Source of the DNA: Paraliobacillus sp044383835
GTDB taxonomy: Bacteria; Bacillota; Bacilli; Bacillales; Amphibacillaceae
Length of the DNA stretch: 64,000 nt
Reading direction: 5' to 3'
NCBI RefSeq assembly: GCF_044383835.1
Contig: NZ_JBISEP010000002.1
Location: 190,073 to 254,072, forward strand
A program made the translations under genes and the position numbers. The notes below the pieces were generated by a model, which saw nothing but the letters and a program-made list of their open reading frames with translations, was not told the DNA's origin and did not search any database. Positions 61,775 to 64,000 of the stretch are shown in pieces. Every line of letters begins with the position of its first letter. Position 1 is the stretch's first letter.

Positions 61775-62004
61775 CTAAATTGTATTTTTAAGGGGATGAT
61801 AAGAATGTCTATTAGATCCTAAAATTTGAACTTCTTCTAATTCCAAATCAATCTCATTTAAGAATAACATATTACGTAATGCATCATGTTCCTTAATATG
61901 TAAAATTATTTTCTTACCTCTGGAAATTAAATTCTAACAATTACTTCGATAATTAATGCTATAAGAGCGGTTAAAGTTAATAAATAAACACCAAATATTA
62001 TCAT
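61775..62004 (-). pseudogene. Small membrane protein gene broken by a 5-bp tandem duplication
   Basis: From ATG 62004 (with AAGGGAAAAGAG upstream) the frame encodes a hydrophobic 25-residue peptide, MIIFGVYLLTLTALIALIIE plus VIVRI, then stops at 61927. There the sequence AATTTAATTT is a tandem copy of AATTT. Removing one copy restores a single frame of about 74 residues that continues ISRGKKIILHIKEHDALRN and ends at TAG 61775. The whole protein would have one membrane helix and a charged cytosolic tail. I do not recognise the family. As it stands, the cell would make only the 25-residue peptide. Confidence 0.7.
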
Positions 62005-62064
62005 TACTCTTTTCCCTTTTTTTTCGTTCAAAAATCCCCATACGACAAAATCAAACTTCTCAAA

Positions 62065-62076
62065 AACGATATCGTT
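62065..62076. promoter_or_regulatory. Palindrome AACGATATCGTT upstream of the small-protein genes
   Basis: A perfect 12-base palindrome with CGATATCG at its centre, 61 bases before the small gene start at 62004. It resembles the TATATCG/CGATATA operator before padR and could be a second target of that regulator. Confidence 0.45.
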
Positions 62077-62141
62077 GTTACAATATCAAGATCTGCCTAT
62101 TATTTTATTAATATTTGGCAATCATTTTATCACGACCAAAA

Positions 62142-62804
62142 CTAAATATATGCTCGAATATACTTTTTCAATTCATTCGGAGTTTTGAAGTTGTTGTAAA
62201 TCTGATGTATTTGTCCGTTATTTAAAAACAAAATCTCATCCGCTAGTTCTTGCGCGATATCTAGTTGATGAGTGGAAACAACGATCGTTTTACCATCTTC
62301 TTTCACTTCCTTCAAAACATCGGTTATGACTTCCGCCGTAATAAAGTCAATAGCTGCAAATGGTTCGTCCATTAATATGTATTCGTAATCTAATAGTAAG
62401 CCAATGATTAACACGAGTTTCTGTTTTGTTCCTAAAGAATAGATAGATATGCGCTCTTTCTTAAAATCCGTCATTTTTAATTTTTTAAGTAATTCATCAA
62501 ATTTTTCAATCTTTAATTGTTTATCTTTCAAAGAAAAGATGAGTTGCGTAAATTCAAGTCCAGTCAGGTTTTGATAAAAATGCATTTCATCTTGAATATA
62601 AAGTAACTTATCCTTGAGAATTTCCTTATCTAACGGAAAATTACTATTCAAAAAGCCACTTAAACAATTAAACAGCGTTGTCTTACCTGCTCCATTTACA
62701 CCTAACAAGCAATAAATCTTTGCACTTTCCAAATTAAATGAAACCTTATCCAATACATTCTTCTCATTGTCATAAGCAAACGTTAATTGATTCACCTCTA
62801 ACAT
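62142..62804 (-). CDS. ABC transporter ATPase, export/immunity type
   Basis: 220 residues: Walker A GVNGAGKTT, Walker B YILMDEPFAAID and switch VVSTHQ. The signature is the non-canonical YSLGTKQK in place of LSGGQ, as is common among bacteriocin-immunity and peptide-export ABC proteins. It would power the permease encoded just upstream (11-base gap). Confidence 0.85.
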   Translation of the reverse strand: MLEVNQLTFAYDNEKNVLDKVSFNLESAKIYCLLGVNGAGKTTLFNCLSGFLNSNFPLDKEILKDKLLYIQDEMHFYQNLTGLEFTQLIFSLKDKQLKIEKFDELLKKLKMTDFKKERISIYSLGTKQKLVLIIGLLLDYEYILMDEPFAAIDFITAEVITDVLKEVKEDGKTIVVSTHQLDIAQELADEILFLNNGQIHQIYNNFKTPNELKKYIRAYI

Positions 62805-62815
62805 ATTCCCACCCC

Positions 62816-63937
62816 TTAATTCGTTCTAAATTTCTTATAATCTTTAAAAATAAACAAATGGAAACAGTACAGCAACGTTAACATTCCTAACACCAACATT
62901 TGAAATAACAAAAAATTCTCTATTGTGCTATTAAATGTCTGCACTAGAATGATTAAAAATACCAAGATCAGTCCGGCATTCACATAATATAGAATTTGAT
63001 TTTGACTATTCATTTTATTTGACTCCTTCACTATCCAAAGACTCCATGTTTTTGCAAATAGATTGCATTGGATATAATTGAATAAAAATATTAATGCTAA
63101 TGTATATTCATTCAAAATTAGGACTGTAATAATAAATATTGCATAAATAACTGTTATTTTCGGAAACACAAATGCTTCTAAAAGCTTCACTTTCACATGA
63201 ATTATTTCGGACTTTGGCAATACGATATGGTAACCTTTCACAACATCAAAATCACTTTCCGAACTTGTAAAATGCTTATTTCCAATAGAAATAAGCCCCA
63301 TTAAAATCATATGGCCAATCAGAAACATAAAATAAAATTTCACTATAAAAGTATCGTTCTCGCTTATTTCCGAAATCATAAGGAAAAAGAAAGTCATCAT
63401 TCCAAAAATAACAAGATGATTTAATCCCAGAACAAATAGCATCACTTTGCTATTTCTCATTATATGTTTAATATCTTTTTCAAATAAGAGTTTTTGAATT
63501 TTTGACAAAAAAATGCCATAAACTTTCCAATGTATTTTCTCTAACATAGTTGTTTTCAATTCAAAACTCAGGTCTCGATTATGAAACAAAACATTTAAAT
63601 TTAATCGATTTATTATTAATTTTAATACAATCGAAATTATAGCAATGACAAATACCGTATTGAAAATATATAATGAATTAATACTAAGCTGTGCATACTC
63701 TGTGTTACCTAAAAAAGCCTCTAGCATTTCCAATAATAATATTGTGCCAAATAGAATAGATAAGGATCCGCAAATCGTAAAAATAAGAAGGAGGCTAACT
63801 TGCAATATTTGCAGAGGTAATCGCTTCAATGTATTCACACAATAACGAATTAATATTGATACATAGATCTGGAGATTAATTATAAATACGATAGAAATCA
63901 TTAATATCATAAGAACAAAATAACCTGAATTATTCAT
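62816..63937 (-). CDS. ABC transporter permease-like membrane protein
   Basis: 373 residues with about ten predicted membrane helices and no clear conserved family motif. Length and pairing with an export-type ATPase suggest an ABC-2-like permease. ATG 63937 overlaps the stop of another gene upstream (GTATGAATAA), so the set is one operon continuing outside the window. Substrate unknown; a peptide or bacteriocin is one possibility. Confidence 0.7.
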   Translation of the reverse strand: MNNSGYFVLMILMISIVFIINLQIYVSILIRYCVNTLKRLPLQILQVSLLLIFTICGSLSILFGTILLLEMLEAFLGNTEYAQLSINSLYIFNTVFVIAIISIVLKLIINRLNLNVLFHNRDLSFELKTTMLEKIHWKVYGIFLSKIQKLLFEKDIKHIMRNSKVMLFVLGLNHLVIFGMMTFFFLMISEISENDTFIVKFYFMFLIGHMILMGLISIGNKHFTSSESDFDVVKGYHIVLPKSEIIHVKVKLLEAFVFPKITVIYAIFIITVLILNEYTLALIFLFNYIQCNLFAKTWSLWIVKESNKMNSQNQILYYVNAGLILVFLIILVQTFNSTIENFLLFQMLVLGMLTLLYCFHLFIFKDYKKFRTN

Positions 63938-64000
63938 ACTTCCTAATTAAGTCATGTTTGAAATCAAAATCAAATATTTTCTTGTTCCATTGAAAAAGTC
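63930..64000 (-). CDS. C-terminal end of an upstream gene (partial)
   Basis: A minus-strand frame entering from the window edge encodes LFQWNKKIFDFDFKHDLIRK and ends KYE-stop at 63930-63932, overlapping the permease start by eight bases. The overlap and protein-like composition indicate the 3' end of a cotranscribed gene. Function unknown. Confidence 0.6.
   Translation of the reverse strand, partial: LFQWNKKIFDFDFKHDLIRKYE

Noticed and set aside
1..64000. CRISPR arrays, rRNA, tRNA genes, intact IS elements or prophage
   Set aside because: No repeat-spacer pattern, conserved rRNA/tRNA segments, transposase or phage genes were found by reading through the window.

Overview
The window reads as chromosome of a low-GC Gram-positive bacterium of the Bacillaceae. 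It has strong AGGAGG-type ribosome sites, A/T-rich spacers, CcpA (cre) boxes, a T-box leader, B. subtilis-type operons (ydaJKLMN-like, rbsRKDACB, yesMN-like, lpl-like) and an HssRS-HrtBA heme system. A salt- or soil-associated genus such as Oceanobacillus or Virgibacillus would fit, but the genus cannot be fixed from the sequence alone. No rRNA, tRNA, CRISPR array or intact insertion sequence was seen.

Layout. (1) 0-2.4 kb: the end of a TetR regulator, then an ABC ATPase/permease pair of the SsuBC/TauBC type with no binding protein beside it. (2) 2.6-10.1 kb: a five-gene exopolysaccharide operon like B. subtilis ydaJKLMN. It holds a GH8-like protein, a degenerate GGDEF protein that keeps its c-di-GMP I-site, a DUF2334 protein, a GT2 synthase and a BcsB-like protein, behind a leader with a terminator hairpin. 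(3) 10.3-13.4 kb: an OFA-family transporter and formamidase with FmdB; two cre-like boxes precede the formamidase. (4) 14-26 kb: a beta-glucoside locus with a CUT1 ABC importer, DUF624 protein, ROK kinase, GH4 and GH1 phospho-glycosidases, a DUF871/GH170 protein and a YesMN-type two-component system. (5) 26.2-36.6 kb: two linked operons, one of GntR, KDG kinase, DgaF-like aldolase, DgaE-like ammonia-lyase and a deacetylase, the other of a lactonase, DUF624 protein and LplABC-like importer. Near-identical palindromes precede both, and together they suggest an ABC-fed catabolic route for an N-acetylated amino-sugar acid. (6) 37.5-41.8 kb: a Met-specifier T-box controlling a SAM hydrolase (DUF62) and an ECF transporter. 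(7) 42-45.8 kb: a D-allose-type PTS, RpiB and epimerase operon with a divergent LacI regulator. (8) 46-51.8 kb: a complete ribose operon. (9) 52-55.8 kb: hssRS-hrtBA with the HssR direct repeat. (10) 56.3-58.6 kb: a sulfurtransferase and a dicarboxylate/amino-acid symporter. (11) 58.9-64 kb: an accessory, partly decaying region with a frameshifted padR, a DUF2812 gene, small membrane proteins, one small gene broken by a 5-bp duplication, an export-type ABC pair and a 59-nt repeat present twice.

Most of the window is carbohydrate uptake and breakdown under catabolite control. Both CUT1 importers lack their own ATPase and probably share an MsmX-type ATPase encoded elsewhere. The least explained parts are the amino-sugar-acid route with its shared operator, the Met-T-box SAM hydrolase operon, and the 59-64 kb region.
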